Notes under the pieces: model-generated
The model's input: only the letters and a program-made list of their open reading frames with translations
The model's database searches: none
Told to the model about the DNA's origin: nothing
Translations under genes and position numbers: made by a program
Assembly (NCBI GenBank): GCA_024743095.1
Contig: JANSXF010000038.1
Span: 1 to 42,509, forward strand
DNA from: Flavobacteriaceae bacterium
Lineage (GTDB): Bacteria > Bacteroidota > Bacteroidia > Flavobacteriales > Flavobacteriaceae
DNA length: 42,509 nucleotides
Direction of reading: 5' to 3'
Shown here: positions 16,061 through 25,417 of the stretch, piece by piece
Numbering within the stretch: position 1 is the first letter of the stretch
Layout of the letters: each line of letters begins with the position of its first letter

Positions 16061-17008
16061 GAAGTCGTTCTCGATATTCTCTTCTTCGGTTTCGCTGAGA
16101 TGTTCTTCCGTTACATCGTGCATGTTCACCTCCTTGTCGGTTATGGAAGCAATTAGGTCGTTCATATCCATTTCCTTTAAATCCTCATCCATAAAAAACG
16201 GGGAAAGTCGATCATGGTTGTAGTGATATATCTTCCATCGTTTGAAGGAGTATTCCAGAGCGGTCAAGTTTTCTACCCAATCCCCAGAATTTAGATAAGT
16301 ACAGTTACCATATTTGTTCTCGTACATTTCTTTTTTTGGTTGATGGATATGGCCACATACCACATAATCATACTCATTTTCTATGGCCAGATCGGCAGCG
16401 GTCTTTTCAAAGTTGTTGATATATTTGACGGCACCCTTTACGCTATTTTTGATTTTTTTGGACAGGGAATATTTCTCGCGGCCCATTTGGGCCAAGCACC
16501 AGTTCAGGAAGCTGTTGATCAAGATAAGAAGGTCGTAGCCATAGCCGCCAAGCTTGGCCAGCCATTTTGCATTTTGAATGGAAACATCGAACACATCGCC
16601 ATGAAAAATCCACGCTTTTTTGCCATCTAGGTTTAGTACGAGCTTATCCATTATCTTAAAATTGCCCATTGAAGTGTTACTGAACTTACGGAGCATTTCA
16701 TCATGATTGCCAGTGATATAATAAACCTCTACACCCTTGGAGGCCATTCCTATGATCTTCCTGAGTACCTTAAGGTGGGAAGGAGGGAAATAACGTTTGC
16801 TAAACTGCCAAATATCAATGATATCCCCGTTTAAAATCAGCTTTTTGGGCTGAATGCTATTGAGATATGTTATGAGTTCATCGGCATGGCAGCCATAAGT
16901 TCCCAGGTGTACATCTGAGATAACCGCCAATTCTATCTTCCTTTTTTTCAATTGTATAGGGTTTAGTACAAAATAAAACGGTAGGAATAAAATAGAAATC
17001 AAATCCAA
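16031..17008 (-). CDS. lpxH: UDP-2,3-diacylglucosamine diphosphatase-like metallophosphoesterase
   Basis: A 325-residue calcineurin-type phosphoesterase. Metal-binding motifs appear in order: ISDVHLG, LNGDIIDIW, GNHDEM, FHGDVFD and CGHIHQP. This arrangement matches LpxH-type enzymes that hydrolyse UDP-2,3-diacylglucosamine in lipid A synthesis. It carries a hydrophobic N-terminal 17 residues and an acidic C-terminal tail (about 285-325) rich in Glu and Asp, both extra relative to E. coli LpxH (240 residues). It is probably peripheral on the inner membrane. Some Bacteroidota relatives are annotated only as UDP-2,3-diacylglucosamine diphosphatase-like, so the symbol is by family. Its 3' end overlaps the convergent FAD oxidoreductase gene by 30 bases. 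Confidence 0.82.
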   Translation of the reverse strand: MDLISILFLPFYFVLNPIQLKKRKIELAVISDVHLGTYGCHADELITYLNSIQPKKLILNGDIIDIWQFSKRYFPPSHLKVLRKIIGMASKGVEVYYITGNHDEMLRKFSNTSMGNFKIMDKLVLNLDGKKAWIFHGDVFDVSIQNAKWLAKLGGYGYDLLILINSFLNWCLAQMGREKYSLSKKIKNSVKGAVKYINNFEKTAADLAIENEYDYVVCGHIHQPKKEMYENKYGNCTYLNSGDWVENLTALEYSFKRWKIYHYNHDRLSPFFMDEDLKEMDMNDLIASITDKEVNMHDVTEEHLSETEEENIENDFLDDKGLSQD

Positions 17009-17098
17009 ATCATTAATTCATGAGGATATTGTTAAAATAATATCACCTTAAGATGAATTATGTTACAATAACATTAAGTCAAACCCCTGTTTTTGAAT

Positions 17099-17106
17099 TA
17101 GCTTTG
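17099..17106 (+). promoter_or_regulatory. -7 box for aroC
   Basis: TAGCTTTG matches TAnnTTTG, with a leader of about 34 bases to the ATG at 17146. No confident -33 is visible. Confidence 0.4.
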
Positions 17107-17145
17107 TAACATCTACCTTTGAAGGCGATATAATTTTTATACCGA

Positions 17146-18210
17146 ATGGCTGGAAATTCTTTTGGACAACTTTTTAAACTCACCACTTTTGGTGAATCTC
17201 ACGGAAAAGCATTGGGAGGCATCATTGATGGGTGTCCTGCCGGGATTACATTGGATTTGGATAAGATTCAAGATGAATTGAACAGAAGAAAACCTGGGCA
17301 ATCTGCCATTGTTACACAAAGAAAAGAGCCCGATACGGTAGAGATTTACTCAGGAATATTCGAAGGAAAGACCACAGGTACACCAATTGGTTTTGCCATT
17401 CATAATACCAACCAGAAGTCCAAGGATTATTCCCACATCAAAGACTCGTACCGTCCATCGCATGCGGATTACGTGTATGACCAAAAATATGGCTTCCGTG
17501 ATTATAGAGGTGGTGGTAGAAGCTCGGCCCGTGAAACGGCCAGTAGGGTGGTGGCCGGTGCCATTGCCAAACAATTTTTGAGCGAAATCAAGATAAATGC
17601 CTTTGTTTCTCAGGTCGGAGAAATGAAATTGAACAAACCCTACCAAGATTTGGATTTTTCAAAGATTGAATCCAATGCCGTTCGTTGTCCAGATGCCGAG
17701 ATGGCGCAAAAAATGGAAGGTTATATCAAATCCATTAAAAAGGAAGGTGATACCATTGGTGGCGTTATCACGTGCGTTATCCAGAATGTACCAATTGGTC
17801 TTGGCGAACCTGTTTTTGATAAGTTGCATGCACGATTGGGTGAAGCGATGTTGTCCATTAACGCCGTAAAAGGTTTTGAGTACGGCAGCGGCTTTGCCGG
17901 GGTGGCCATGAGGGGAAGCGAGCATAACGATGCTTTCAATACAGATGGTACCACCAAAACCAACCAAAGTGGAGGTATCCAAGGCGGTATCAGCAACGGC
18001 ATGGACATTTATTTCAGTGTTGCGTTTAAACCTGTGGCCACGGTATTGCAGTCCTATGAAACTATCAATAAAGAAGGTGAAAAAGTGACCGCACAAGGTA
18101 AGGGAAGGCACGATCCATGTGTTGTCCCAAGAGCGGTTCCCATCGTGGAAGCCATGGCCGCACTGGTCCTGGCAGACTATTCACTTTTGGCCCGGACCAA
18201 CAAAATCTAG
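17146..18210 (+). CDS. aroC: Chorismate synthase
   Basis: A 354-residue chorismate synthase, the last enzyme of the shikimate pathway, which converts EPSP to chorismate using reduced FMN. All three family signatures are present: [18 protein letters not shown] near the start, the [15 protein letters not shown] block near 125-140, and [18 protein letters not shown] near the end. Length is normal (about 350-360). It starts at [10 protein letters not shown], the typical N-terminus. It is followed 59 bases later by the symporter gene; co-transcription is possible but not required. Confidence 0.98.
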   Translation: MAGNSFGQLFKLTTFGESHGKALGGIIDGCPAGITLDLDKIQDELNRRKPGQSAIVTQRKEPDTVEIYSGIFEGKTTGTPIGFAIHNTNQKSKDYSHIKDSYRPSHADYVYDQKYGFRDYRGGGRSSARETASRVVAGAIAKQFLSEIKINAFVSQVGEMKLNKPYQDLDFSKIESNAVRCPDAEMAQKMEGYIKSIKKEGDTIGGVITCVIQNVPIGLGEPVFDKLHARLGEAMLSINAVKGFEYGSGFAGVAMRGSEHNDAFNTDGTTKTNQSGGIQGGISNGMDIYFSVAFKPVATVLQSYETINKEGEKVTAQGKGRHDPCVVPRAVPIVEAMAALVLADYSLLARTNKI

Positions 18211-18269
18211 GTCGAGGTTAGGACGTTTCCATTCAATAAAGTATCTTTCCGTCCCTAACTTAACTCTTT

Positions 18270-19577
18270 ATGAAGAAACTGGAATTACACTGGCAAATCC
18301 TAATCGGAATGGCCGCAGGTGTTTTATTTGCGCTATTAATGGTTCAATTTGAATGGGGACCCAAAATTGTCTCCGATTGGATCAAGCCTTTTGGAAATAT
18401 TTTCATCAACTCCCTAAAATTGATTGCTGTACCCTTGATTTTAGCTTCACTGATCAAAGGCGTTTCAGATTTAAAAGATATATCGAAGCTATCCCAAATG
18501 GGAGGGAGGACCATTGGTATTTACATCATGACCACTATTATTGCTGTAACCATTGGTTTATTGGTGGTAAATACGGTCAAACCAGGAAGTTCCATTTCTG
18601 AAGATACCCGGAATGAACTGGTCGAAAGCTATAAAGGTGACGCCGATAATATTAAAACTGCCGCGGATAAACAAAAGGAAGCTGGTCCATTGCAGGCTTT
18701 GGAAGATTTGGTGCCAAGCAACATATTCAAGGCTGCGAGCGATAACGGTAACATGCTTCAGGTCATTTTCTTCGCTATTTTCTTTGGAATAGGTTTGATT
18801 TTGATTCCCGAAAAAACCGCAAAACCTGTCAAAAAATTCTTTGATGGCTTTAATGAGGTCATCCTCAAATTGATAGATATCATCATGTTGGCCGCACCAT
18901 ACGGTGTATTTGCCCTATTGGCTGCTCTTGTAGTGGAATCGCCAAGTTTGGACTTGTTCAAGGCGTTGGCTTGGTATTCCTTTTGTGTACTGCTTGGTCT
19001 GGCGTTAATGTTATGTGTTTACCTCTTGATTGCTTGGGTTTTTACAAAAAGAAGCCCGGCCTTTTTTATGAAAGGGATGTCCCCGGCACAATTATTGGCA
19101 TTTTCTACGAGTTCCAGTGCGGCGACCTTGCCCGTGACCATGGAAAGGGTAGAGGAGCATTTGGGAGTAGAGGAGGAGGTAACCAGTTTCGTATTGCCCA
19201 TAGGTGCTACTATTAATATGGACGGAACCAGTTTGTACCAAGCTGTTGCCGCTGTTTTTATCGCTCAGGCATTTGGTATGGACCTTAGTCTTTCCGCTCA
19301 ACTTGGAATTATTGTAACGGCCACCTTGGCCTCCATTGGTAGTGCTGCTGTTCCCGGGGCAGGAATGGTCATGTTGGTGATTGTATTGGCGCAGGCAGGT
19401 ATTCCAGAAGCAGGGCTGGCGCTTATTTTTGCAGTGGACAGACCTTTGGATATGTGCCGTACCGTGGTGAATGTTTCCGGGGATGCGACCGTTTCAATGA
19501 TCGTGGCAAAATCAGTAGGTAAGTTGGGAGAGCCGAAAGTGAAGAATTGGGACGATAATTATCATAAGAAACAATAG
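18270..19577 (+). CDS. Dicarboxylate/amino acid:cation symporter (DAACS family)
   Basis: A 435-residue inner-membrane transporter of the GltP/DctA/SLC1 type, which imports glutamate, aspartate or C4-dicarboxylates with Na+ or H+. Family landmarks are the serine-rich re-entrant loop AFSTSSSAATLPVTM, the cation/substrate motif GATINMDGTSLYQ, and the second loop with GSAAVPGAG followed by VDRPLDMCRTVVNVSGD. Asp and Arg in the last block usually select acidic amino acids or dicarboxylates. Eight hydrophobic helices plus two hairpins are visible. TATCTTTC near 18242 is a one-mismatch -7 box. Confidence 0.95.
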   Translation: MKKLELHWQILIGMAAGVLFALLMVQFEWGPKIVSDWIKPFGNIFINSLKLIAVPLILASLIKGVSDLKDISKLSQMGGRTIGIYIMTTIIAVTIGLLVVNTVKPGSSISEDTRNELVESYKGDADNIKTAADKQKEAGPLQALEDLVPSNIFKAASDNGNMLQVIFFAIFFGIGLILIPEKTAKPVKKFFDGFNEVILKLIDIIMLAAPYGVFALLAALVVESPSLDLFKALAWYSFCVLLGLALMLCVYLLIAWVFTKRSPAFFMKGMSPAQLLAFSTSSSAATLPVTMERVEEHLGVEEEVTSFVLPIGATINMDGTSLYQAVAAVFIAQAFGMDLSLSAQLGIIVTATLASIGSAAVPGAGMVMLVIVLAQAGIPEAGLALIFAVDRPLDMCRTVVNVSGDATVSMIVAKSVGKLGEPKVKNWDDNYHKKQ

Positions 19578-19600
19578 AATAGATTTAAGAATTGTAAATA

Positions 19601-19630
19601 AAAGAGACTGCCTTTTTAGACAGCCTCTTT
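19601..19630 (-). terminator. Terminator between symporter and DUF4139 fusion gene
   Basis: Ten-base arms at 19601-19610 and 19621-19630 with a ten-base loop. On the minus strand the only imperfect pair is a G-U wobble, while on the plus strand it is an A-C mismatch, so it works best for the DUF4139 gene. It may still end the symporter transcript. Confidence 0.75.
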
Positions 19631-19635
19631 TTGTT

Positions 19636-21690
19636 CTAAAGAGATATATACCTTCCCTTTGGGAATTTCACTTGAAACGAGAAGTTTTCTTTCTTGACGG
19701 ATTTGGGCCCGAGTGTCATGTTCCATGTTAACAAGCCCTTGCTTACGTCGTATTTGGCATTGTTGGTATTAACATCATCCACTTTAATTTCTTTGTTTTG
19801 GGATTTTGGTATGCGGTCCATAAGCTTCAGATTGATGGAGGTATTTTTATTGTTTTTAACTTCCAAAACATATGTGCGATCTACTATTCGGTTGCTGCCG
19901 ACAAAGGGCTTGCTTTTAAAATTGCGGTCCTGTTGCCTTGTTACGGTAATATTGTGCTCAATGCCCAAGGATAGGATCATTTGCTTTTTCGTGGTATATG
20001 GGTCTATAACCGTTTTACCGGCATAAGTTCCCTCAAAGTAGATATTGGCTTCTCCCGGCAAAAGTTGATGTTGTTCCCAATCCTTGAAACTTGCGGTGAG
20101 ATAAACATTATCATTTAAAACGGGAGCCGCAAAGTATTCATAAGTGGCCGGCATTTTAAATGTATTGACCTCAATGGCGGTTATATCCCCATTTGCCAAA
20201 ATAGTGTACGGCTTTTTTATTATGAATTCTGTTTTGGTTGCTCCCTCCTGCATTTGGCTTTTTTTGGTGGTTATCACAATTACGCCATTGGTACCCCGAT
20301 TTCCATATATGGAGGAGGCATTAGTGCCTTTTAAGACCTCAATGTCCTGGATTTCATTCTCGTCCAAATCACCTTCGGCAAAATTATCAATAGGAACTCC
20401 ATCGATAATATACAGGGGTTCTGGTGAACTGGCCACAGTTGAGGCACCTCTGATGGAAACGCCGGCAGCCCGGCCATTTAAAATTTTCTCAGAAGAAACC
20501 GAACCAACTGCTGCCGTGCCGTATCCGGTTACCACCACTTCATCCAAATTTTGCGCATCTTCTTCCATACGAACATTCATAATGGAAGAGTAAATGGGCA
20601 ATTCTTGCCTATGCATCCCAATGTAAGAATAGGTCAATTCTTTCCCAGAAGGTACCTCCAACGTATAATTTCCATCAAAATCCGAAGTGGTTCCCATAGA
20701 GGTTCCCTGGACTACAATATTGACACCGGGTAGCGGAGCACCGGAGTCGTCCGTTATGGTTCCTGTAACTTTTTTAACGTAGGGGTTAAAAGCATATCCC
20801 TTTTTACCCGTAGTTGTAACCTTTCTTTTGTTATAAGCACTTACAAAATTCAAATAATGTGCCTCAATAGTAGGTTTGCTGATGTTGTACTGTGGGTTTC
20901 CCGTGGAGAGGGAAATTTTGACGTTCTTCCAATCCTGACCAGTGTTTTGGTACACATTGCCTTTATATGCCAGAGAAATAGGAGCGTTTGTGCCAGAGGA
21001 TTTAATATCGTAATTGGGCACCCATCCAGCATCTTGTACCAAGTAAGATAGCGTAGCGTTCAAAGTTGAGGTAACAGGCGCATCAAAAGTGATGGTGATT
21101 TCTCCTTGGGGAGTTTGACTGCCGTTATTGGCTTCGGCCAATTGTTGTCGCAAATCATTGATTTCAAGATTGTATGTGTTAATATTCAGGTTGGTCTTGA
21201 ATATTTCGTTTTTGATTTCCGTGATTCTTTCCCGGTAGTAGGCACCAATTTGTTTCATACGCTCCAAATCCAATACTGGGCTGTCACCGTTTACGATTCG
21301 ATTGGAGGTGATTACCTTTTCTTCCTCTTCCAGACCTGCTATGGTGTTCTTTAGTAACGAGATTTCTTGTTCTAATGCTTCAATTTGGTTTTCCCATTCT
21401 TTGATTTTTGGATTGCTTTCAGATTTTTCAAGATAATTGATGTCGTAGGCAATGGATAAAATAGAAACGGAACCCAAACCGGAGATTTGAATGCTACTTT
21501 CATCAATTTTATGGGACAGTCCAGTAAATATTACTTCGTTGGAACCCTCTTGGAGTAGACAAGAAGCTGTTCGGGTAATCTGGGCTCCATTCAGGTAAAC
21601 GGTCACCTCCTTGATCTTGGAAGGGGTTTTCGTTGCATAGGCAAATAAAAATAAGGGTGCCAATAAAAATAGAATGAATGTATTTTTCAT
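19636..21690 (-). CDS. DUF4139 (MuiA-like) protein with inserted SusC-type CarboxypepD-reg and TonB plug domains
   Basis: A 684-residue exported protein. It starts MKNTFILFLLAPLFLFAYA, a signal peptide. Residues about 25-110 are the DUF4140 beta domain, 95-187 a long coiled coil, and 195-290 the first half of DUF4139. Then a foreign block follows: 308-360 is a carboxypeptidase-D-like regulatory domain (VTGTITDDSGAPLPGVNIVV) and 383-477 a TonB plug (NLDEVVVTGYG, IRGASTV, YIIDGVPID, IEVLKGTNASSIYG). DUF4139 resumes from about 487 to the end. No outer-membrane barrel follows the plug. DUF4139 relatives are called mucoidy inhibitor A; function is unknown. The ATG at 21690 is chosen over one at 21741 because a -7 box lies between them. 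Probably periplasmic or surface-associated. Confidence 0.88.
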   Translation of the reverse strand: MKNTFILFLLAPLFLFAYATKTPSKIKEVTVYLNGAQITRTASCLLQEGSNEVIFTGLSHKIDESSIQISGLGSVSILSIAYDINYLEKSESNPKIKEWENQIEALEQEISLLKNTIAGLEEEEKVITSNRIVNGDSPVLDLERMKQIGAYYRERITEIKNEIFKTNLNINTYNLEINDLRQQLAEANNGSQTPQGEITITFDAPVTSTLNATLSYLVQDAGWVPNYDIKSSGTNAPISLAYKGNVYQNTGQDWKNVKISLSTGNPQYNISKPTIEAHYLNFVSAYNKRKVTTTGKKGYAFNPYVKKVTGTITDDSGAPLPGVNIVVQGTSMGTTSDFDGNYTLEVPSGKELTYSYIGMHRQELPIYSSIMNVRMEEDAQNLDEVVVTGYGTAAVGSVSSEKILNGRAAGVSIRGASTVASSPEPLYIIDGVPIDNFAEGDLDENEIQDIEVLKGTNASSIYGNRGTNGVIVITTKKSQMQEGATKTEFIIKKPYTILANGDITAIEVNTFKMPATYEYFAAPVLNDNVYLTASFKDWEQHQLLPGEANIYFEGTYAGKTVIDPYTTKKQMILSLGIEHNITVTRQQDRNFKSKPFVGSNRIVDRTYVLEVKNNKNTSINLKLMDRIPKSQNKEIKVDDVNTNNAKYDVSKGLLTWNMTLGPKSVKKENFSFQVKFPKGRYISL

Positions 21691-21716
21691 AAGGGTCGGA
21701 TATTTAATTGTTTGCC

Positions 21717-21724
21717 CAAACCTA
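21717..21724 (-). promoter_or_regulatory. -7 box for the DUF4139 fusion gene
   Basis: The minus strand reads TAGGTTTG, a full TAnnTTTG match, with transcription expected near 21710 and a 20-base leader to the ATG at 21690. It argues against the longer start at 21741. Confidence 0.45.
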
Positions 21725-21801
21725 TGATTCACATCTTCCAATTAAAACCAGCAATGGTGTGAATGGGCCGATTGACTTAGGGAAAGTCGGATTTAGATGA
21801 G

Positions 21802-22209
21802 TCAGTCCAAAAACTTGGCCTTCAATTCGGGTGTGGGAATCATACAGGCATCCTGCTTTCCGAACCATTTGTAGCGGTTTTTGGCGACAAAATCGTAAAT
21901 GCTGTTTCTGATGGAAGTGGGAATCCAAGTGAAAATCGCTGACAATTTCCATAGGCCTCCCAAATCCTGTGCTATCTCCAAAGCGGCGTCGGATTTGGTG
22001 TAGTAGGCCACGCCGGGCTCTATTAGGATAATGGAGTCCACTTTACTGGTGTCTATGTGACGTTGGCTGACCAATTCTTGACCGATTTCACTTTGCAATG
22101 CGGCATAGCGGAATATATCTTTTTTGTCCCGTTTGATTACAAACTGGACGGAGTTGTTGCATAAGTTGCAAACACCATCGAACAAGATTATTTTTTTGCC
22201 TTCTTCCAC
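21802..22209 (-). CDS. DCC-family thiol-disulfide oxidoreductase (DUF393)
   Basis: A 135-residue member of the DUF393 family, named for its conserved DxxCxxC opening, here LFDGVCNLCNNSVQF, close to the N-terminus. Members are predicted thiol-disulfide oxidoreductases with a thioredoxin-like fold; clients are unknown. Other family blocks visible are RYAALQSEIGQEL and ILIEPGVAYYTKSDAAL. No signal peptide is present, so it acts in the cytosol. It stands alone, 111 bases before the start of the DUF4139 gene on the same strand. Confidence 0.9.
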   Translation of the reverse strand: MEEGKKIILFDGVCNLCNNSVQFVIKRDKKDIFRYAALQSEIGQELVSQRHIDTSKVDSIILIEPGVAYYTKSDAALEIAQDLGGLWKLSAIFTWIPTSIRNSIYDFVAKNRYKWFGKQDACMIPTPELKAKFLD

Positions 22210-22528
22210 AGAACGAAGATACGGAGCAAAATAATCAAAGCCTAGTTAATTTTAATACCTCGTTGAGCTCTATTCAATAGATAATTATAATGGAATCGGA
22301 CGTTAATGATGTGTTTTCATAATGAGTTCAAGAAATCATTTAAGTCGATTTCCTTGTCAGGTGCAGTTTCTTTTTCAATTTGTAGTTGGAGTTGTGCCTA
22401 GTATTTAGACCGAAAGGTGTAGTCTGCTGAACACATGTTTTCAGGCAATTGATTCCGGGTGTTTGTTTAAAAGAGTATAAAAAAAGACCGCAATAAGCGG
22501 CCTTTTGATTTCTACTAGGACGTGCATT
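22210..22528. other. Gene-poor gap with a possible gene remnant
   Basis: No intact gene was found in these 319 bases. On the minus strand, 22317-22436 reads as a short frame (MCSADYTFRSKY, an amber stop at 22398-22400, then 25 coding-looking residues ending LNDFLNSL), which may be the tail of a decayed gene. A terminator hairpin lies at 22482-22506. Confidence 0.35.
22482..22506 (-). terminator. Terminator after the Gfo/Idh/MocA gene
   Basis: Ten-base arms (22482-22491 and 22497-22506) with a five-base loop, followed on the minus strand by a T-run. The single imperfect pair is a G-U wobble on the minus strand, so it serves the minus-strand gene at 22529. Confidence 0.8.
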
Positions 22529-23995
22529 CTATACATCCTGCATTTCCCAGCCTTCACGATAGGTACGTGTAACAAACTGGTTGGCATCATCAAAATTGGT
22601 GATTTCCATGTTGTCACCGTCCCAAAGCAACTTTTTACGGCCATAAAATTCCATATTGCCCTCGGCATTCTCCTTGCGCAACATATAACTGCGTATCGCC
22701 AGATTGCCCATGAGTACAGTTTCCGTCATAGGTCCGGCGTAGTCAAAGGAAGATGTAAGGTCTAGGTGTTCGGTGCTTCCGAATCCGGCTTTACAGGCAT
22801 CTACCCATTTGCGTTGGTGACCGTATTCAGGTTCTGGCATTTCCTCTACCTCTGGTCCAAATTCGGTGACACCATTGCTCATGTACAATTTTGGGGTCAA
22901 TGGTGAACTATCGTTGATGTTTGTGGAAATTACCCCATGCTCTCCATGGATCAATACCCCGTTTTGACTTCCTGGTCCACCGATATCGCTATCCGCTGGT
23001 ATGATCTCTGGGTGCGAAGGTCGAATTCCGCCATCGCTCCAAGTCATGGTCAACGGAGCCCCGGTCTTGTCGGTAGCTTCGTAGTTCAATGTAATAAACG
23101 ATGATGGAGGACAACCTTCAGGATGGTAATCAGGGTTCCACATTTGGGAGAATACAGTACCTACGCTACATTCGGCCGCGGTTGGATATTTAAGTTTCAG
23201 GGTTCGGTAAGGAATGTCGATCAAATGGCATCCTACATCGCCCAAAGCTCCGGTTCCATAATCCCACCAACCTCTCCAGTTGAACGGGTGCAGGTTCGGC
23301 GTATACGGTTTCATTGGGGCTGGGCCTAACCATAGGTCCCAGTTCAAATCGTTCGGTTTACTGGAAGCATCGGGTTCCGGCATGGCATTACCTTGTGGCC
23401 AAACAGGACGGTTGGTCCAAATCTCAACCTTGGTAATCCTACCCAATGCTCCGGAATCCACCCATTTTTGCACCATGCCCAATAATGGGTTGGAAGCTCC
23501 TTGGTTCCCCATTTGGGTCACCACTTTTTTATCACGGGCCATTTGAGTCAGCATACGCGCCTCGCGGATGTTGTGCGTCATCGGTTTTTGTACATAAACG
23601 TGCTTGCCGCGTTGCATGGCATAAGCTGCTGCCGGACCGTGAACATGGTCGGGTGTACTGATGGTAACCGCATCGATATCCTTCATGGTATCGAGCATTT
23701 CGCGATAATCGCTAAAGAGCTTTGCCTTGGGAAAACGCTCCACAGATTTCTTGGCCGATCCGGAAAAATCGACATCACAAAGGGCCACTACATTTTCACG
23801 CCCGTTTACGGAGGCGTTGGCAATATCGCTGGCTCCTTTGCCACCTGCGCCAATGGCAGCGATGTTCAAACGGTCGCTAGGGGCCAAAAAGCCCGGACCG
23901 CCCAGGACATGGCGGGGCACAATAAAAATACTGGACGCCAGCGCGGTGTTTTTAACAAAATTTCTTCTGCTTTGGGAATTGGTTGCTTTTTTCAT
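22529..23995 (-). CDS. Tat-exported Gfo/Idh/MocA family oxidoreductase
   Basis: A 488-residue NAD(P)-dependent oxidoreductase of the Gfo/Idh/MocA group with a twin-arginine signal (SRRNFVKNTALASSIFIVP), so it is folded with its cofactor and exported. The Rossmann start is LNIAAIGAGGKGASDI, and the active-site region has VQKPMTHNIREARML (the EKP-like lysine block). The C-terminal half has the bacterial-type domain with WWDYGTGALGDVGCHLIDIP. Substrates in this group are sugars, cyclitols or glycosides; which one is not visible. It is monocistronic, with its own terminator. Length fits exported members (450-500). Confidence 0.92.
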   Translation of the reverse strand: MKKATNSQSRRNFVKNTALASSIFIVPRHVLGGPGFLAPSDRLNIAAIGAGGKGASDIANASVNGRENVVALCDVDFSGSAKKSVERFPKAKLFSDYREMLDTMKDIDAVTISTPDHVHGPAAAYAMQRGKHVYVQKPMTHNIREARMLTQMARDKKVVTQMGNQGASNPLLGMVQKWVDSGALGRITKVEIWTNRPVWPQGNAMPEPDASSKPNDLNWDLWLGPAPMKPYTPNLHPFNWRGWWDYGTGALGDVGCHLIDIPYRTLKLKYPTAAECSVGTVFSQMWNPDYHPEGCPPSSFITLNYEATDKTGAPLTMTWSDGGIRPSHPEIIPADSDIGGPGSQNGVLIHGEHGVISTNINDSSPLTPKLYMSNGVTEFGPEVEEMPEPEYGHQRKWVDACKAGFGSTEHLDLTSSFDYAGPMTETVLMGNLAIRSYMLRKENAEGNMEFYGRKKLLWDGDNMEITNFDDANQFVTRTYREGWEMQDV

Positions 23996-24225
23996 TTTTT
24001 GTTTAACGATGTTTAGTTTCTAATTGCTAAACAAGATAGGAAAAAATGGACTGAACGCTCAGAGGGATTTTGTGATATGTGTAAAATGGGAAGGTTTTGT
24101 TGTCGGACACGTGTATGATCAGTTGCGGAAAACGTCCAACAGGCTTTTCCGCCCAGCCCAAAAGGCAGTTAATTCTGGTGATTTTTTCGTAGGCAAATCC
24201 AGCAGTAATTAATTATATAGGAGAT

Positions 24226-25417
24226 ATTGTTGTACAGAGTTATTCTTGCTTAATTCGCTGTAGAACCTTTTTCCCGTTTTCATTATTTGGATTCAATTCA
24301 ATCGATTTCTCATACATTTTGATCGCTTCTGCTTTTTGGTTTGATTTCAATAAAGCTTCGCCATAACTATCATAAGCATTGAAACTATCTGGAAACAGAA
24401 TTGTGGTTAATCTGAAAACCTCTAAAGCCATATCTAATTCTTCATTTCCCAAAAATGAATACCCCAATGCATTCAAATCTTGTTCTGAACGATTCTTGAT
24501 CTTAGCTTCAATGGATAATTCAATGGCATTATCCAATGTCTTTTGTAATAACTCATTTTGTTGTCTTTCATCCAGTGTTTTTGAGTACGCCTTAATGACC
24601 GAGTTGATGATTAACGCAGGGTTATCTTCAAATACGGCATGGCCACTTCCTTTTGCGATGATGTTGATTACATTGTTATTATTGTTTCCAAGTTCCTGGT
24701 GAAGTTCTCGCCATCTGCTTGAAAGTATTTCGGGAAACCCAGGGAAATAGTTTTCCGGAAAAATATTTAGAATCGGGATGTTCCTTGGGAAACGAAAGTT
24801 TCTTACATAGCGCATGGTTTCATTGAAGTTCGCATTTAAATAATAGTCTCCCGAGGGTTTCTCTATTGTACTGATATCCATGTTTGCATCCCTCATTGTC
24901 AGCAATTCCTCATTCCAAAAATCACTGGGCGTAGCATCTATTAAAACAATCGATTTTACTTTTTCAGGATGCTTACGAGCATAGAGCAGATTATATAATC
25001 CCCCATAGGAATGTGAAACCAGAATAATATCGGTATCGTAACCTAATTTAGAAAGCCCCGTTTCCAATTCTTTGATCCCATTTTCTATTCCAAAGTCTGA
25101 ATCGTTTTTTAGGTTAGGGTTTAATTCACTTTGTCCAAATCCAGACCGGTCATAAGTAATTAGTGTTGTACCTGTTACATTATGGATTTTTTCCAATATA
25201 TTGTTCCAAACATGGCTGTGATCACCTCCGCCAGCCTCAAATAGAATTGGAATTCCTTCTCCTTTCATTATGTTATAATACATTTTATAATCCCCAACGT
25301 TTACTAGAGTATCATGACTCTGGCCATGTATGGATATAGAGAAAATCACTAAGAAGGATAAGTATAAATATCTCATTTTGTCTCTGGTTTAGTTTTTTAA
25401 TAATTGTGTACAACGAT
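24226..25417. repeat. Inverted repeat pair flanking the alpha/beta hydrolase gene
   Basis: ATTGTTGTACAGA at 24226-24238 and TGTGTACAACGAT at 25405-25417 match inversely at 11 of 13 positions, sharing the core GTTGTACA/TGTACAAC. They bracket only the gene at 24240-25376, the first arm touching its stop codon. The span is more AT-rich than its neighbours. No transposase is inside. Confidence 0.4.
24240..25376 (-). CDS. Secreted alpha/beta hydrolase with C-terminal TPR repeats
   Basis: A 378-residue protein with a signal peptide (MRYLYLSFLVIFSISIHGQ). Residues about 40-260 are an alpha/beta hydrolase fold with nucleophile Ser123 in VSHSYGG, oxyanion region EAGGGDHSHVW and catalytic His246 in GSGHAVFE. 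Residues about 305-378 form two tetratricopeptide repeats (ALGYSFLGNEELDMALEVF, SYGEALLKSNQKAEAIKMY). Ester, amide or lactone substrates are all possible. Codon use is more AT-rich than in neighbouring genes, and a 13-base inverted repeat brackets the gene, suggesting acquisition as a unit. Confidence 0.88.
   Translation of the reverse strand: MRYLYLSFLVIFSISIHGQSHDTLVNVGDYKMYYNIMKGEGIPILFEAGGGDHSHVWNNILEKIHNVTGTTLITYDRSGFGQSELNPNLKNDSDFGIENGIKELETGLSKLGYDTDIILVSHSYGGLYNLLYARKHPEKVKSIVLIDATPSDFWNEELLTMRDANMDISTIEKPSGDYYLNANFNETMRYVRNFRFPRNIPILNIFPENYFPGFPEILSSRWRELHQELGNNNNNVINIIAKGSGHAVFEDNPALIINSVIKAYSKTLDERQQNELLQKTLDNAIELSIEAKIKNRSEQDLNALGYSFLGNEELDMALEVFRLTTILFPDSFNAYDSYGEALLKSNQKAEAIKMYEKSIELNPNNENGKKVLQRIKQE

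Noticed and set aside
24024..24212. Short plus-strand frame between the Gfo/Idh and hydrolase genes
   Set aside because: No recognisable pattern or promoter, and it overlaps nothing informative; likely chance. The 244-base gap holds nothing else that I can support apart from the repeat arm at 24226.
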